Positions 35,573 through 43,967 are shown, numbered from the stretch's first letter. The stretch: DNA of 64,000 nt from Olsenella porci (GCF_009695875.1 NZ_VUNC01000003.1:1-64000), one strand, 5' to 3'. Numbers and translations: made by a program. The notes: generated from the letters alone by a model not told the origin.

Positions 35573-36624
35573 CTGACCACCCACCCGTCCTCGAAGAACA
35601 TCCCGGGCTCGATGCCGTTTGCGATTGCCGTCTGGTAGCTCAGGAGCTGAAAGTACATGGCTTGGACCAGCATCATCCAATGAGCTGGCAGGCCAAGGTC
35701 GGGAAAGGTGAAGCGATAGCCCGCCTTGGACGTTGGGTCGGACCCAAAGTAGAGGGTGTCTTGAGTGGCGTCGTTCACATATCCCCAAATCATCTTGGAC
35801 CGAGAGTCGGGAATGGCATCGAGGAGGACGGGGACCGTCTTCGACTTCGCGATGCCCTGGGCACGGACGAGCTCCATCGGCCCATGGTAGAAGTTGTCAA
35901 TCGACATCACGTTTGCGGGAACCTTGGCGGTCTCCTCGAGCCAGAGGGAGGCACTGCGCATCATGTTGATTCCCCATCCCCGCGAGAGGAGGTAGAAGCT
36001 GTCTGCCTGGGGGAGGCACCCGACGCCCTCCATTGCCCCAAGGAGGGATTCCTTGTTGTCTTCCATCCAGGAAAATGCGTTTTTCAGAGAAGCGACGAGG
36101 GATTTGTCCGGGGTGTCCCTGTTCATCATCGAGACGATGTACAGACCACAAAGCGCCATCGAGCTGTACGCCTTGATGCATACGATCTTGTCATAGCTCG
36201 CAATGTCGTGCAGCACGTAGGTGCAATTGGTGGCCATGGTGGAGTCCGGGGTCATCGTCACGCAGGCAGATGTAAAGCGGTGCTCCCTGAGCCAGCGAGA
36301 GAAGTCCGCCACCTCGCGGCTCTCGCCAGAGCGGCTCATCATGAAGTAGAGCGCGTTCCTAGACAGGCGCTCGGGATGATGAATGAGCTCCGCGGTCTCT
36401 ACGAGCCTCACGTTGCGCATTCCCGCATCGAGCATTGCCTCGTACATGGGCATGAGAGAGTACAGGGCGCTGCCCATCGAGGTGAGCACTATCTCGCCGG
36501 CAAGGTGCGCGACCCTGCAGATCTCGAGTACCTGGGCTAGCTTTGGGCCAGACAGGTCGTCGAGGACTCTCTCCAGCTCCTTCGGCTGCTCGTAGATGTT
36601 CTGGAGTATGGGATTGGTGTTCAT
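35569..36624 (-). CDS. SIS-domain protein, first gene of SIS-ROK-SIS operon
   Basis: The 351-residue protein has the GlmS-like first SIS domain with LTSMGSALYSLMPM near 45-58 and the classical phosphosugar loop SRSGESREV near 96-104. The second domain includes LSRGWGINMMRSASLWLEET near 213-232 and FYHGPMELVR near 242-251, where the His-Gly-Pro and Glu match the FrlB/GlmS catalytic segment. The probable job is cleavage of a phosphorylated glycated amine. ATG 36624 follows GGGAAGGG; an upstream in-frame GTG has no ribosome site. The candidate operator at 36705-36727 is about 80 bases upstream. Confidence 0.8.
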   Translation of the reverse strand: MNTNPILQNIYEQPKELERVLDDLSGPKLAQVLEICRVAHLAGEIVLTSMGSALYSLMPMYEAMLDAGMRNVRLVETAELIHHPERLSRNALYFMMSRSGESREVADFSRWLREHRFTSACVTMTPDSTMATNCTYVLHDIASYDKIVCIKAYSSMALCGLYIVSMMNRDTPDKSLVASLKNAFSWMEDNKESLLGAMEGVGCLPQADSFYLLSRGWGINMMRSASLWLEETAKVPANVMSIDNFYHGPMELVRAQGIAKSKTVPVLLDAIPDSRSKMIWGYVNDATQDTLYFGSDPTSKAGYRFTFPDLGLPAHWMMLVQAMYFQLLSYQTAIANGIEPGMFFEDGWVVR

Positions 36625-36704
36625 GGCATTCCCTTCCCCGAGCTCGTCGAGAGTTCCTGAGGCGTGGCCAAACGCTGGTGACAACGGTATGGAAAGCATA
36701 TAAC

Positions 36705-36727
36705 TAAGTGAGACCAAATACTGTACC
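36705..36727. promoter_or_regulatory. Candidate operator, TAAGT-N12-TGTACC
   Basis: TAAGT (36705-36709) and TGTACC (36722-36727) flank 12 bases. It lies about 80 bases upstream of the SIS-ROK-SIS operon (minus strand). Its spacer GAGACCAAATAC shares the AAA and final AC of the copy at 42248-42270. Confidence 0.5.
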
Positions 36728-36895
36728 AAGCAGGAGAAGAATACGTCAGAGGCCCGTTTATCGCTAAGGGGAGAGGGGGCTACTGGACAGGTTACGTGTT
36801 TCTCGGATCAGACTATGGTCATTCAACAGGTGATATGACCCTTCCGCCGATGCCCGACTGGTTGGATGCGCTTTGATGCTACATTTCGGTTAGGT

Positions 36896-36918
36896 GGTAT
36901 AGAAGTATATAGAAGTCA
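36896..36918. promoter_or_regulatory. Candidate operator, GGTATA-N12-AGTCA, with tandem TATAGAAG
   Basis: GGTATA (36896-36901), 12 bases, then AGTCA. The sequence also contains TATAGAAG twice, starting at 36898 and 36908, exactly 10 bases apart (one helical turn). The 24 bases here match those at 47137-47160 at 19 positions. It lies about 40 bases upstream of the DapA-like gene. Confidence 0.5.
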
Positions 36919-36956
36919 TCTGTATAACAAACCACATACCGGAGGGACGGACGAGA

Positions 36957-37919
36957 ATGGGACATTACATCACCGGCGTGCTTACCGAGATCTGCACTCC
37001 GTTCAAGGAGGACGGCAAAATCGACTTCGAGTACCTCCATGACATGATTTGCTGGCAGATCGACTGCGGTATCGAGAACTTCTTCGTCAATGGGTATGCG
37101 GGCGAGTCCTTCGAGCTCTCCTTCGAGGAGAAGCTTGCCGTCCTCAAGTGCGTTTACGAGGCAAACCAGGGCCGTGCAAAGATCATGGGTTGCTCCTTCG
37201 AGAACGATCTGCGAGCAAACAAGCGCCTCCTCGACGCCTACGAGGAGACGGGGATGTGCGACTGCTACTGCGTCACCGCACCTCCCTTCTACAAGTTTTC
37301 CCAGGCCGCTCTCTATGATTGGACCGCAGAGCTCATCGACTACGCAAAGCGTCCCGTCTTCATCTACAACTGTCGCGAGCAGGGGGTCATGTATGCCCCG
37401 GAGACGCTGGGAAGACTGGCCCGCGAGCACGAGAACCTTCGCGGATTCAAGGACGCCTCCACGAACATCATCAACTTCCAGAACGACCTGCTGCAGGTCG
37501 ACCCGGAGAACTTCGACCTCGTCGGTGGCTGCGACGGCTTTGACGGCGTCATGATCCTGCTTGGAGGGGTTGGGTGCGTGTCGTTCATGGCCGTCCCCTA
37601 TCCCCGGGAGATGAAGGAGATCGTCGACAAGGGCCTCGCGGGGGATTGGAAGGGCTGCATCGAGGCCCAGCAGAAGGTCCTGCGTATCCGCAACATCCTC
37701 AAGAAGACTCCGTTCAACGCCGGGTGGAACTGGGCAATGCAGTATGGCTTTGGCCGCCCGACCGTCTCTCGCATGGGGGAGAAGCAGGACTGGGTTCCCT
37801 ACGAGGTGAAGGTCGAGCTCGATCGGCTCATGGTCGAATACGGATACCAGAGCCTGGGCGACAAGATCTTCCCCACAAAGCTCGACGAGGAGATGGCGGG
37901 AAAGGCCGACTTCCGCTAG
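36957..37919 (+). CDS. DapA/NanA-family class I aldolase
   Basis: A 320-residue TIM-barrel aldolase of the dihydrodipicolinate synthase/N-acetylneuraminate lyase family. Schiff-base Lys165 is in GFKDAS, the proton-relay Tyr137 in VFIYNC, and the carboxylate-binding GxxGE motif reads GYAGE at 46-50 (normally GTTGE or GSTGE). It should cleave or form a 2-oxo acid such as a 2-keto-3-deoxy sugar acid or a Neu5Ac-like substrate; the Tyr-Ala at the motif hints at an unusual ligand. ATG 36957 follows GGAGGGACGG. First gene of an operon with a DUF4432 protein, an epimerase and a PfkB kinase. Confidence 0.85.
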   Translation: MGHYITGVLTEICTPFKEDGKIDFEYLHDMICWQIDCGIENFFVNGYAGESFELSFEEKLAVLKCVYEANQGRAKIMGCSFENDLRANKRLLDAYEETGMCDCYCVTAPPFYKFSQAALYDWTAELIDYAKRPVFIYNCREQGVMYAPETLGRLAREHENLRGFKDASTNIINFQNDLLQVDPENFDLVGGCDGFDGVMILLGGVGCVSFMAVPYPREMKEIVDKGLAGDWKGCIEAQQKVLRIRNILKKTPFNAGWNWAMQYGFGRPTVSRMGEKQDWVPYEVKVELDRLMVEYGYQSLGDKIFPTKLDEEMAGKADFR

Positions 37920-37959
37920 GGGGTCGTCGAATCGCGGGTGACTTCGAATCACCCCAGCG

Positions 37960-39153
37960 GTGTTCGAGTTTGCCGGAGCAAGGGCGAGCGTCCTGGAAGG
38001 TACGGCGCGCTCGCCTGCCTTCAAGAGGGTCCTCCTCGGGGAGAGAGGTGCGGAATTGTCTTTCACACGGGTTGGCTTCACCCAGTCATTCTTCTCAGAC
38101 CGGCCAATCGAGCTCGTGAGCGATGGCGAGCTCAAGGCGACCGCGTTTCGGTACGAGACGGGGGTCGCCGGGCTGCGCGTCCAGAACTCCCGCTCGAGCA
38201 TGGTCGTCCTTCCGTACATGGGGATGCAGGTCTGGTTCGTCACCTTCGACGGCAGGAACGTCACCCAGAAGTCCATGTTCGACATGCCGCTGGCGACGAC
38301 GAAGTTCGGCGACAACTACGGGGCGTTCCTGTACCATTGCGGTCTCAACAATGTGAACGGGCCGGAGGAGGGGGAGGATCCCTACCCCATGCACGACGTC
38401 CTGCCATTTGCCGTCTACGAGAACACCTACACGGGCGTTGGCGTGGACGAGGAGGGTAGGTACCTCGCCGTTGGTGGCACCTACGTGTTCCGCAACAGTC
38501 AGGAGTTGTATTGGGCCTACGCCCCGGAGCTCAGGCTCTATGAGGGGAAGACGATGGTGGAGATGAAGGCGACGGTGCATAATCGTCGAACCCATCCGCT
38601 TGAGTACCTCTGGCTATGTCATATGAACTGGCTGGGGGTGGAAGGGGGCCGATTCTACTACAGCGCTCCCCAGGATCCTGATCACGTCCTCGTCGCCCCC
38701 ACGGAGCTTGGGAACGACTCCCCTCGCGCCGTTGCGATTCGCGAGTGGGGGAGGAAGCTGGCCTCTGACCCAACGCTCGCAGATGTGCTTGACTCCAGCT
38801 CCCAGGTGTACGACCCGGAGATGTGCATCAACTATCGGTACGAGACCGACGAGGACGGGTGGGCCCACTCGCTCATGGAGCTTCCCGGTGGGGGCTCCTA
38901 CTACGTGGCGTGGGACGCCACGAAGGCCCCGTATGCCCTGAGGTGGCTGTGCAGGACCGGCGACGAGGACGGCGTCGGGATTGCGGTGCCCAGCACGGGG
39001 ACCAACAGGGGTTCGGCCTATCAGCGGGAGCACGGGCACTTCAACACGCTTGGGCCGGGAGAAAGCGACGTTCTCAGGTGGCGTTTTGGGCTTCTGGACG
39101 AACGCGAGACAAACGACGCCAAGGCGTGCATCGACGCGATCCTTGGCAGGTAG
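37960..39153 (+). CDS. DUF4432 protein (aldose 1-epimerase-like)
   Basis: The 397-residue protein resembles DUF4432, a branch of the galactose-mutarotase-like beta-sandwich fold. Matching blocks are SSMVVLPYMGMQVWFVTFDG near 78-97, CGLNNVNGPEEGED near 127-140, and LWLCHMNWLGVEGGRFYYS near 218-236. Proteins of this group probably interconvert anomers of sugars or glycated amines. The start is taken as GTG 37960, where homology begins, though no ribosome site is visible; a small hairpin (37937-37953) precedes it. It follows the aldolase gene by 40 bases. Confidence 0.75.
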   Translation: MFEFAGARASVLEGTARSPAFKRVLLGERGAELSFTRVGFTQSFFSDRPIELVSDGELKATAFRYETGVAGLRVQNSRSSMVVLPYMGMQVWFVTFDGRNVTQKSMFDMPLATTKFGDNYGAFLYHCGLNNVNGPEEGEDPYPMHDVLPFAVYENTYTGVGVDEEGRYLAVGGTYVFRNSQELYWAYAPELRLYEGKTMVEMKATVHNRRTHPLEYLWLCHMNWLGVEGGRFYYSAPQDPDHVLVAPTELGNDSPRAVAIREWGRKLASDPTLADVLDSSSQVYDPEMCINYRYETDEDGWAHSLMELPGGGSYYVAWDATKAPYALRWLCRTGDEDGVGIAVPSTGTNRGSAYQREHGHFNTLGPGESDVLRWRFGLLDERETNDAKACIDAILGR

Positions 39154-39203
39154 TTCCCTTGGGCTTCACTCGGCTTGATGCCGACAGATGAAAGGCGGGG
39201 CAC

Positions 39204-40040
39204 ATGGCGATGAAGGTGTCGCTCTTCTCGACGGGGTTTGCGAGCTGGCCATTGGAGAGGGCCTTCCAGGCGGCCGCGCGCTGTGGGTACGATGGGGTGG
39301 ACGTTGGGGGATTCCGTCCCCACGCATATCCACCTGACGTGCTTGGGGGAGTAAACGGAGGAGCCTCCGCGATTCTCTCCTATGTGCAAAAGTACCAGGT
39401 CCCCATCGTCAGCTATGTTCCCGAGAACACCGGATCACCCCATAGCTTCGTGTTCAGGGAGCGGGAGCTGAACGACATCTCCGTCGAGTACTTCAAGCAG
39501 TCCGTTGACGCTGCTAAGGCGATTGAGGCACCCATGGTGATGTTTGCGATTAACATGCCGGGGTTTGGGATCGACCGGGAGTACCTCAAGAGACAGGTGG
39601 TCGAAGACCTCAAGGTCATCTCCGATCATGCCGCAGATCTTGGGGTGACCGTCATCCTCGAGCCCGTGACCCCATTTGAGGGCAAGCTCTGCTGCTCGTC
39701 TGACGACGTGAAGTACTTCCTGGACGAGGTCGACAACGATGCCCTTCAGGTCGTACTTGACCTCGCCTGCCCGCTTACGTGCGGCGAGCCGATGAGCGAG
39801 TACTGGGAGAAGATGCCCGGCGCGGTGAGGGAGATTCACTTTATCGACGCGGAGCCAGATTGCGAGGACCATCTGATACCTGGCGATGGCTCTATGGATT
39901 GGTCGCGCATCGTCAACTACCTGAGGAGCGTCGACTACGACGGCTACCTTGCGCTCGAACTGTTCAGCAGGTATGGCAACGAGCCGGACTTCGCGGCGGA
40001 GAGGGGCATCGAGGTGATCAGGGGCCTGCTTGGCCAGTAG
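39204..40040 (+). CDS. Sugar phosphate isomerase/epimerase (FrlC-like)
   Basis: An AP-endonuclease-2-type TIM barrel of 278 residues. It has FSTGFASWPLERAFQAAARC near 7-26, metal-ligand Glu in VILEPVTPFEGKLCCS near 150-165, LDLACPLTCGEPM near 182-194, IHFIDAEPD near 212-220 and LALELFSRYGNEP near 250-262. Those positions match the four metal ligands (Glu, Asp, His or equivalent, Glu) of FrlC-like epimerases. Substrate unknown; a C3 epimerisation is likely. ATG 39204 follows GGCGGGGC. It lies in the aldolase-DUF4432-epimerase-PfkB operon. Confidence 0.8.
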   Translation: MAMKVSLFSTGFASWPLERAFQAAARCGYDGVDVGGFRPHAYPPDVLGGVNGGASAILSYVQKYQVPIVSYVPENTGSPHSFVFRERELNDISVEYFKQSVDAAKAIEAPMVMFAINMPGFGIDREYLKRQVVEDLKVISDHAADLGVTVILEPVTPFEGKLCCSSDDVKYFLDEVDNDALQVVLDLACPLTCGEPMSEYWEKMPGAVREIHFIDAEPDCEDHLIPGDGSMDWSRIVNYLRSVDYDGYLALELFSRYGNEPDFAAERGIEVIRGLLGQ

Positions 40041-40105
40041 CCCCTGCCTTGGAGGAACGTGCGTCTCGCCAGCGGGGAGGCGTCTGACGGAAAGAGGGTG
40101 TCTCA

Positions 40106-41068
40106 ATGGGCAAGAACGGTCCGATTGATGTAATCGTTATGAACTCCCACGGCGTTGGGCAGGTGTGCAACGTCCACAGGCTGCCGCGTCGAGGCGAGAC
40201 GATGGAGGCGTGGAACTGGCATGTCGAGGAGGATGGCGGCAAGGGGGCTACGGTCTCCGTCGCCCTCGGACGGCTCGGGGTGTCAACTGGCTACATCGGG
40301 AAGGTCGGCTATGACCCCTGGGGGGACATGGGCGACACGTGGATGAGCGAGTCTGGCGTAGACACCACCTACATGTATCGCGACCACAGCGTATCGACTG
40401 GCACGGGGCTGATCATGATCGACGATGACGGCCTTAACACCATCGTCGATGGCGACTCTGCATGCCGCGCCCTCACGGTTGACGAGATCCATGATGCGAT
40501 TGCCGCCATGAGCGAGGCAAAGGTGTTCATCACCGGCTTTGGGATGCCCTTCCAGAAGGCGCTTGCGGGGGCGAGGATCGCGAAGGAAAAGTACGGGATG
40601 ACGACCTTCTGCAACGCGTCCCCCCTTCCCTCCGAGCCACTCGGTGACCTCGGGTTTGTTGACTACCTCGTCGTGAACGACGTCGAGGGGAGGGTCCTCT
40701 GCGGTTTGCCGGAGGACTCGGAGACACCGTTCGAGGAGATCTGCCACCAGGTCGTCGCCACGTATCATTGCAACGGCGTGATCATGACCTGCGGGGCAGA
40801 GGGATCCGCGGTGCTTGATGGAGACGACTACTTCTTCGTCCGGGGCACCAAGGTCAAGGCGGTGTACACGATTGGTGCGGGCGACGGGTATCTTGCGGCG
40901 ACCGCAGCCGGTCTCGTGTGGGGCAAGACCCTCAGGGAGGCATGCGAGTGGGCGAGCAAGTACGCGGCCTATAAGGTCACCCGCGAGGGCACTATGACGA
41001 ATAGGCCGGGAGAGGGTTACCCACCGCTCTCCGATGTCGAGGAATGGATGAAGTCCCTCCAGGAGTAA
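40106..41068 (+). CDS. PfkB-family sugar kinase, paralogue of the 28.3-kb kinase
   Basis: The 320-residue kinase shares with the PfkB protein at 28336-29283 the odd N-terminus VMNSHGVGQV, the GGKGATVSVALGRLG signature (near 45-59), VSTGTGLIMI and TIGAGDGYLAATAAGLVWGK (near 255-274; GAGD catalytic). The two clearly come from one ancestor. Each copy sits in a different operon, here with a DapA-like aldolase, so the substrates probably share a core. ATG 40106 follows GAAAGAGGG. A terminator lies 33 bases after the stop. Confidence 0.85.
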   Translation: MGKNGPIDVIVMNSHGVGQVCNVHRLPRRGETMEAWNWHVEEDGGKGATVSVALGRLGVSTGYIGKVGYDPWGDMGDTWMSESGVDTTYMYRDHSVSTGTGLIMIDDDGLNTIVDGDSACRALTVDEIHDAIAAMSEAKVFITGFGMPFQKALAGARIAKEKYGMTTFCNASPLPSEPLGDLGFVDYLVVNDVEGRVLCGLPEDSETPFEEICHQVVATYHCNGVIMTCGAEGSAVLDGDDYFFVRGTKVKAVYTIGAGDGYLAATAAGLVWGKTLREACEWASKYAAYKVTREGTMTNRPGEGYPPLSDVEEWMKSLQE

Positions 41069-41100
41069 CGGATCAGATGGATCAGATGTATCGCTTCCCC

Positions 41101-41135
41101 CTCGGCGCTGTTTCCCACGGCGCCGAGTTTCTTTT
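41101..41135 (+). terminator. Rho-independent terminator of the aldolase operon
   Basis: CTCGGCGC (41101-41108) and GCGCCGAG (41120-41127) form a perfect 8-bp stem, followed by TTTCTTTT (41128-41135). Confidence 0.8.
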
Positions 41136-41162
41136 ACGGGGGTAAACCGGCGGTAAAGGAAG

Positions 41163-41197
41163 GCGGCGCGGCCCATCGCGTGGACGGGTCGCGCCGC
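41163..41197 (-). terminator. Hairpin after the frlD-like gene (minus strand)
   Basis: GCGGCGCGGCCC (41163-41174) and GGGTCGCGCCGC (41186-41197) pair across 12 positions with one wobble. On the minus strand it follows the frlD-like stop by 28 bases; the downstream run is only TTTACC, so it is a moderate terminator. Confidence 0.55.
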
Positions 41198-41224
41198 ACC
41201 TGAGCTTTGTGGGTCAGCCTGCTG

Positions 41225-42010
41225 CTACCAGGCACCAGAATACTGGAGTGTCACCGAGGAGCTCCTTGCCCCCTCGCTCATGCAGTCTGGGACGTCCTTG
41301 TTCTCGAGAACGCCCTTGATAAAGCCGGCGATGAAGGAGTCGCCCGCGCCCATCGTGTCTTCCACCTCGACCTCGATGATGCCCTGCTTGTAGAACCTCT
41401 CGCCATCAAAGGCGAGGCTGCCATGCTCTCCCAGGGTGACAATGACCACCTTGGGACCCAGGGCCTGCTTCTCCTTCATGAACGAGCGGACCTGTTCGGT
41501 GTCATCGGACTCGAGCCCGAAGAAGGCGTAGTCGACGTTGCCGATTGACTGGTCAACGACCGGATCGTTAGGCTGGTCGGAGTAGTCGAAGGCGACGAGG
41601 GTTCCCGACTCCTTTATTCGCCCGAGGTCCCCGGCCGTGTGACCCCAGATGCCACTGACGACGAGGTCGTGGGAGCAGACGAACGAGAGGTCCTCCTCGC
41701 TCATCTTGAAGTCTGCCATCACGCCCTCGACATAGTCGCCGAAGACGCGGTTTCCGTTGACAATCTGGACGTAGGTGACAGCAGTCGACCCCTCGCTCAC
41801 GTGGACGTGACTGGTGTCAACCCCCTTTGCCTTAAGCGAATCGACGAGGAACCTTCCCTGCTCGTCGGTCCCCACGACGCCCGTGTAGGAGGCGTCTATG
41901 CCCATCCGCTCAAGATAGACGGCGACGTTGACGGGGTTGCCGCCGGGATACTGCCTTCCCTCCTCCTTATAGACGTCAACGCAGTTGTCACCCACAGCCG
42001 CGACTTTCAT
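41225..42010 (-). CDS. frlD: Fructoselysine 6-kinase (FrlD)
   Basis: FrlD phosphorylates fructoselysine at C6, preparing it for FrlB. The 261-residue protein matches E. coli FrlD along its length: VAAVGDNCVDVY (3-14), GGNPVNVAVYLERMGI (23-38), the diagnostic NRVFGDYVEGVMADF (near 82-96), IWGH (near 116), DTMGAGDSFIAGF (near 218-230; GAGD catalytic) and the C-terminal TLQYSGAW (E. coli TIQYHGAW). These matches are specific to FrlD rather than to PfkB kinases in general. It diverges from a second FrlD-like gene at 42288; the region between them carries an inverted pair GCTAAGGTATA/TATACCTTAGC. Confidence 0.87.
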   Translation of the reverse strand: MKVAAVGDNCVDVYKEEGRQYPGGNPVNVAVYLERMGIDASYTGVVGTDEQGRFLVDSLKAKGVDTSHVHVSEGSTAVTYVQIVNGNRVFGDYVEGVMADFKMSEEDLSFVCSHDLVVSGIWGHTAGDLGRIKESGTLVAFDYSDQPNDPVVDQSIGNVDYAFFGLESDDTEQVRSFMKEKQALGPKVVIVTLGEHGSLAFDGERFYKQGIIEVEVEDTMGAGDSFIAGFIKGVLENKDVPDCMSEGARSSSVTLQYSGAW

Positions 42011-42090
42011 GTGTGTCCCCCTCTCTGCGCCATGAGGCGCGTCGTTTGAGCCCTCTTGTGAAACCCACCCTCCATGGTACTTGAATTCTG

Positions 42091-42275
42091 GCTAAGGTAT
42101 AAAAGAGAGGGGTAGAAGTATAGCATTCGTCGATAGGTGGTAAATTCACTTTTGAGAGGCTCAAAACCCAGGTGAACGTAATGAAAATACCCGCAGACGG
42201 CAGATGATCCGGATGCGGTTCTGTGGCAGAAAAAATGACCTACCATATAAGTAATGGGAAAAACTATACCTTAGC
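42091..42275. promoter_or_regulatory. Inverted 11-bp boxes in the frlD / frlD-like divergent region
   Basis: GCTAAGGTATA at 42091-42101 and its exact complement TATACCTTAGC at 42265-42275 lie 163 bases apart, one near each divergent gene. Each overlaps a GGTATA core like those of the island's candidate operator. A regulator bound to both could loop the DNA or control both promoters. Confidence 0.55.
42248..42270. promoter_or_regulatory. Candidate operator, TAAGT-N12-TATACC
   Basis: TAAGT (42248-42252) and TATACC (42265-42270) flank the 12 bases AATGGGAAAAAC. It ends 17 bases before ATG 42288 of the second FrlD-like gene, a position expected for a repressor site. Confidence 0.55.
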
Positions 42276-42287
42276 TTGGGAGGTCAA

Positions 42288-43088
42288 ATGAGAGCGGCAT
42301 GCATCGGTGACAACTGCATTGACTACTACCGAAACCTCGAGAGAAAGTATCCCACCGGAAATGCGGTCGACACGGCGGTAAACATGGTGAAGCTGGGGGT
42401 GCCGACCTCCATCATCTCGACAACCGGGTCTGATGAGTACGGCAAGTGGATGATTGAGACCCTCAAGCACGAGGGGCTGGACACGTCTCACCTTAAGGTC
42501 GCCGAGGGCAAGACCGCTATTACGTACATGGACCTAGAGGGCTTGGACCGCGTGCACGGCACCTACGAGGAAGGCGTCCTTGCAGACATGGTGTTTGACG
42601 ATGAGGACGTTCGCTTTGCGATTGAGCACGACATCGTCCATACGGCGCTGTGGGGCAACGCGGAGTCGACCCTGCACAGGATCCACGAGGCCGGAACAAA
42701 GGTGAGCTTTGACTACGCGGATAAGCTCGATCACCCATTGGTTGAAAGCACGCTTGGCGACGTCGACTACGCCTTCTACTCCTATCACAAGGGGAAGGAC
42801 GACTTCATCAGGTCGTTCCTGCAAGACAAGGTCAACAGGGGCGTTACCGTGGCGACGGCGACGTTTGGGGAGGAAGGCAGCCTCTCCTGGGACGGAACGA
42901 GGTTCTACGACGGACCGGTGTATCCCACCAAGCACCTCGTCAATACGGTTGGGGCGGGGGACTCGTTCATCGCCGGCTTCCTCGTCGGCGTTCTCAATGG
43001 GGATGACATCGCGGGATGCCTCGACAGGGGAGCGCGCATTGCCTCCGAGGTAGTAAGCGTTTTTGAGCCGTGGGTGGTTTCCGAGTGA
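42288..43088 (+). CDS. FrlD-like PfkB kinase
   Basis: The 266-residue protein is related to FrlD (ACIGDNCIDYYRN at 4-16; DRVHGTYEEGVLADMVF near 86-102; ALWGNAE near 119; NTVGAGDSFIAGFLVGVL near 218-235, with the GAGD motif), but the FrlD C-terminal QYxGAW is missing (ends VFEPWVVSE). It probably phosphorylates another glycated amine. ATG 42288 follows GGGAGG; an in-frame TTG at 42276 overlaps that site. It starts an operon with FrlC, an amidohydrolase and a YjbQ protein. Confidence 0.8.
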   Translation: MRAACIGDNCIDYYRNLERKYPTGNAVDTAVNMVKLGVPTSIISTTGSDEYGKWMIETLKHEGLDTSHLKVAEGKTAITYMDLEGLDRVHGTYEEGVLADMVFDDEDVRFAIEHDIVHTALWGNAESTLHRIHEAGTKVSFDYADKLDHPLVESTLGDVDYAFYSYHKGKDDFIRSFLQDKVNRGVTVATATFGEEGSLSWDGTRFYDGPVYPTKHLVNTVGAGDSFIAGFLVGVLNGDDIAGCLDRGARIASEVVSVFEPWVVSE

Positions 43089-43139
43089 GCGAGTGCCGCT
43101 CGGGGCAGTTGTTGGTCAAAGGCGAGATGGGAGAAGACA

Positions 43140-43967
43140 ATGTTCAAGATCGGAATGTTCACCTCGGGATATCAGCGCAACAACCTCGAAGACATGTTCG
43201 TTGACGCCGCACGCTTTGGCTATGACTACATCGAGCTGTGGGGCGGCCGTCCGCATGCCTACGCGCCAGACCTTGCCGCCGGCGACATCGATGAGATAAT
43301 TCGGCTTCGGGATAAGTACGGCGTCCCAATCACGGGGTACTGCCCCGAGCACAACGCCTATCCGTACAACTTCATGATTGGGTCTGAGCGCCAGCGCGAG
43401 GATGCGGTTCGCTACCTCAAGGTCTGTCTTGACCAGGCGGTAAGGTTGGGGTCAGACTTCATGCTCGTCTCGCCTGCCCACGCTGGCTACGACACGACGT
43501 ACGCCCAGATGCGCGATCGGCTGTACAGGACGATAGAGGAGCTTGCCGCGTATGCCCGAAACGTTGGGGTGAAGCTGGTGGTAGAGCCGCTCACTCCCGA
43601 GGAGTCCAATTGCTTCAACAGCGCAAACGACCTGTTGGAGCTCTTCGAGCACGTTGACAACGACTATCTGTACGGGATGATGGACATTGTTCCCCCCTAT
43701 CTTCAGCAGGAGCAGATGATGAGCTACTTCACCCTCCTGGGCGACAAGCTGTATCACCTGCACATCCCAGACTCCAATGGAGCGGATGCGACGCACCTCG
43801 TTCCCGGCGAGGGGGTCATGCCCTACAGGGAGCTCATGCAGGAGATCCGCGACCTTCCGTATGAGCGCACGGCAACCATCGAGCTCGTGACAAACTACAT
43901 CAACGAGCCGCGCCTGTATGCAAAGCGCGCCATCAATAACGTTCGCGCCATGCTTGCCGAAGAGTAG
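43140..43967 (+). CDS. frlC: Fructoselysine 3-epimerase (FrlC)
   Basis: FrlC interconverts fructoselysine and its C3 epimer psicoselysine. Of the three epimerases in the island, this 275-residue protein is closest to E. coli FrlC: GMFTSGYQRNNLEDMF (5-20), ELWGGRPHAYAPDLAAGDI (33-51; E. coli EIWGGRPHAFAPDLKAGGI), YCPEHNAYPYNFMIGSE (66-82), VVEPLTPEESNCFN (near 143-156), MMDIVPPYLQQE (near 180-191), HLHIPDSNGADATHLVPGEG and TATIELVTNYINEPRLYAKR. Metal-ligand residues (Glu, Asp, His, Glu) are all present. ATG 43140 follows GGGAGAAG. Confidence 0.88.
   Translation: MFKIGMFTSGYQRNNLEDMFVDAARFGYDYIELWGGRPHAYAPDLAAGDIDEIIRLRDKYGVPITGYCPEHNAYPYNFMIGSERQREDAVRYLKVCLDQAVRLGSDFMLVSPAHAGYDTTYAQMRDRLYRTIEELAAYARNVGVKLVVEPLTPEESNCFNSANDLLELFEHVDNDYLYGMMDIVPPYLQQEQMMSYFTLLGDKLYHLHIPDSNGADATHLVPGEGVMPYRELMQEIRDLPYERTATIELVTNYINEPRLYAKRAINNVRAMLAEE

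Larger units (their letters stand above)
36625..36956. promoter_or_regulatory. Divergent control region with two candidate operators
   Basis: This 332-base gap between divergent operons has no gene. It holds one candidate operator near each start (36705-36727 and 36896-36918), described separately, and the GGAGGGACGG ribosome site of the DapA-like gene. The middle (about 36730-36880) shows nothing I can name. Confidence 0.5.
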
